Part shown: in pieces, positions 6,370 through 6,943 of the stretch
Position numbering within the stretch: position 1 is the stretch's first letter
Layout: every line of letters begins with the position of its first letter
Source: an uncultured Eubacteriales bacterium
GTDB lineage: Bacteria > Bacillota > Clostridia > UBA1381 > UBA9506
Assembly (NCBI GenBank): GCA_900545185.1
Contig: UQYH01000115.1
Location: 1 to 6,943 of the forward strand
Direction of reading: 5' to 3'
DNA length: 6,943 nt
Notes under the pieces: model-generated
Told to the model about the DNA's origin: nothing
The model's input: the letters and a program-made list of their open reading frames with translations, nothing else
The model's database searches: none
Program-made: the position numbers and the translations under genes

Positions 6370-6837
6370 TTAGAATTGCCTATATAACAGCAAAAGAACG
6401 AAAATCACAAGCATCACAGACATCCAAAACAATACCAAGCCCAAACGACTGCGTTTACGTGTACGTGACGAAGTGCGGGCGTCCATCGGTTCATCACTTG
6501 AACGATGCCGCGGTCTTTTTGCCGCAGAACGCGCTTTGCGATATAAGGCAAGCGGATCCGTTTGATTCATAATACGGGAATAAAAACGATCCAGCCACCT
6601 TGCATCTTCCGGCTCACACATATTTTCTTCACTGCAACCCGGTTCGTGCGAAATTTGATTTCTAACCCAGCGATAATGCTTTAAGTTCTTCAAGTCCTCT
6701 TCCCAATTACGAACATATAAACTACCGTTTGAAAGACTTTTCATTTCATCTATGTAAGCGGATACAGGTGGCCTGTCCTTGCCTAAAATTTCACCGCATA
6801 GCTTTTCTAAACGTTTATACGAATCCATAAAGCCCAT
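6370..6837 (-). CDS. Hypothetical membrane-anchored protein with small helical domain (DUF6548-like)
   Basis: This 155-residue protein starts at an ATG placed 6 nt after a perfect AGGAGG. Residues about 3-100 form a polar, apparently all-helical domain that is rich in Trp, Tyr and charged residues. It holds the line HYRWVRNQISHEP (R59-N60-x3-H64) and ends TDPLALYRKA. From memory this layout resembles the DUF6548 family of Firmicutes, of unknown function; I cannot confirm that without a search. A basic, Ser/Arg-rich linker (about 101-131) leads to one C-terminal membrane helix (about 132-152) with only three residues after it. That suggests a tail-anchored protein with its domain in the cytoplasm. 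The R-N-x3-H motif is like that of HEPN ribonucleases, but function is not established. The frame extends upstream to an ATG at 6900 inside the rRNA-like sequence, which I reject as a start. Confidence 0.75.
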   Translation of the reverse strand: MGFMDSYKRLEKLCGEILGKDRPPVSAYIDEMKSLSNGSLYVRNWEEDLKNLKHYRWVRNQISHEPGCSEENMCEPEDARWLDRFYSRIMNQTDPLALYRKARSAAKRPRHRSSDEPMDARTSSRTRKRSRLGLVLFWMSVMLVIFVLLLLYRQF

Positions 6838-6843
6838 AGTATA

Positions 6844-6849
6844 CCTCCT
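6844..6849 (-). promoter_or_regulatory. Ribosome binding site of the 155-aa protein
   Basis: AGGAGG on the minus strand is separated from the ATG at 6837 by the six bases TATACT. It fixes the start and rules out the longer reading frame from 6900. No separate promoter is evident between here and the 23S-like end, so transcription may come from upstream, perhaps an rRNA operon. Confidence 0.8.
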
Positions 6850-6883
6850 AAAAATTCGCCAAAGCGAGTTTGTACCGCACCAA

Positions 6884-6943
6884 CTACTCGGCTTCGACAT
6901 TGCTGCCCTTACACCTGTAGCCTATCTACGTCGTAGTCTACAA
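6884..6943 (-). rRNA. 23S rRNA 3' end, partial, truncated before its normal tail
   Basis: Read on the minus strand, the last 60 bases contain AGACTACGACGTAGATAGGC followed by TACAGGTGTAAGGGCAGCAATG and GAAGCCGAGTAG. This is the recognisable order of the final helices of 23S rRNA domain VI, with CTAC/GTAG and GGCT/AGCC able to close them. The expected next bases, a TACTAAT-type sequence and the closing strand that pairs with the 23S 5' end, are replaced by TTGGTGCGGTAC. The piece runs off the window edge, so whether a whole 23S gene lies beyond cannot be seen. The GGCTACAGGTGTAA form seems, from memory, less usual for clostridia than for some other phyla. Confidence 0.6.

Noticed and set aside
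6838..6900. N-terminal extension of the minus-strand gene to an ATG at 6900
   Set aside because: The added 21 residues come from 23S-like sequence and its junction, while a perfect AGGAGG sits 6 nt before the ATG at 6837.

Overview
The window reads as chromosomal DNA of a low-to-mid GC Firmicute, most likely a gut-type Clostridia/Oscillospirales relative. The reasons are strong AGGAGG-type ribosome sites, a class A penicillin-binding protein with a long Thr/Pro/acidic tail, a PgcA-type sugar mutase and an MgtE whose pore signature (DMAGNVGTQS) is of the kind usual in clostridia. This placement is inference from recalled protein style, not a computed taxonomy. No phage, CRISPR or complete insertion sequence is visible.

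Layout: 1-107 is a left edge with possibly the last codons of an upstream gene and a small palindrome. 108-2447 (+) encodes a bifunctional PBP1A-family peptidoglycan synthase. It is followed 17 nt later by 2465-4183 (+), an alpha-phosphoglucomutase/phosphomannomutase. The two form a probable cell-envelope operon: one builds peptidoglycan, the other makes hexose-1-phosphate for nucleotide sugars, glycolipids and surface polymers. 4184-4502 has no convincing gene. It holds a dense run of six consecutive hairpins associated with two perfect 17-bp direct repeats, an unexplained structured element.

4503-4800 is the control region of mgtE. It has a near-consensus sigma-A promoter with an inverted repeat in its spacer, then a 263-nt leader containing a well-initiated 31-codon ORF. 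The leader also contains long-range complementary segments that compete with a terminator-like hairpin, and a second hairpin abutting the mgtE ribosome site. I cannot match it to the M-box riboswitch usual for this gene, so it is the best candidate here for an undescribed regulatory system. 4801-6216 (+) is MgtE itself (magnesium channel/transporter), closed by a strong terminator at 6240-6285.

The right end reads on the minus strand. The last 60 bases resemble the 3' end of 23S rRNA (domain VI), cut off before the usual terminal sequence. Forty-six nt further along is a 155-aa hypothetical protein (6370-6837, -) with a small helical domain carrying an R-N-x3-H motif and a C-terminal membrane anchor. 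It converges on mgtE, and the shared terminator may serve both strands.
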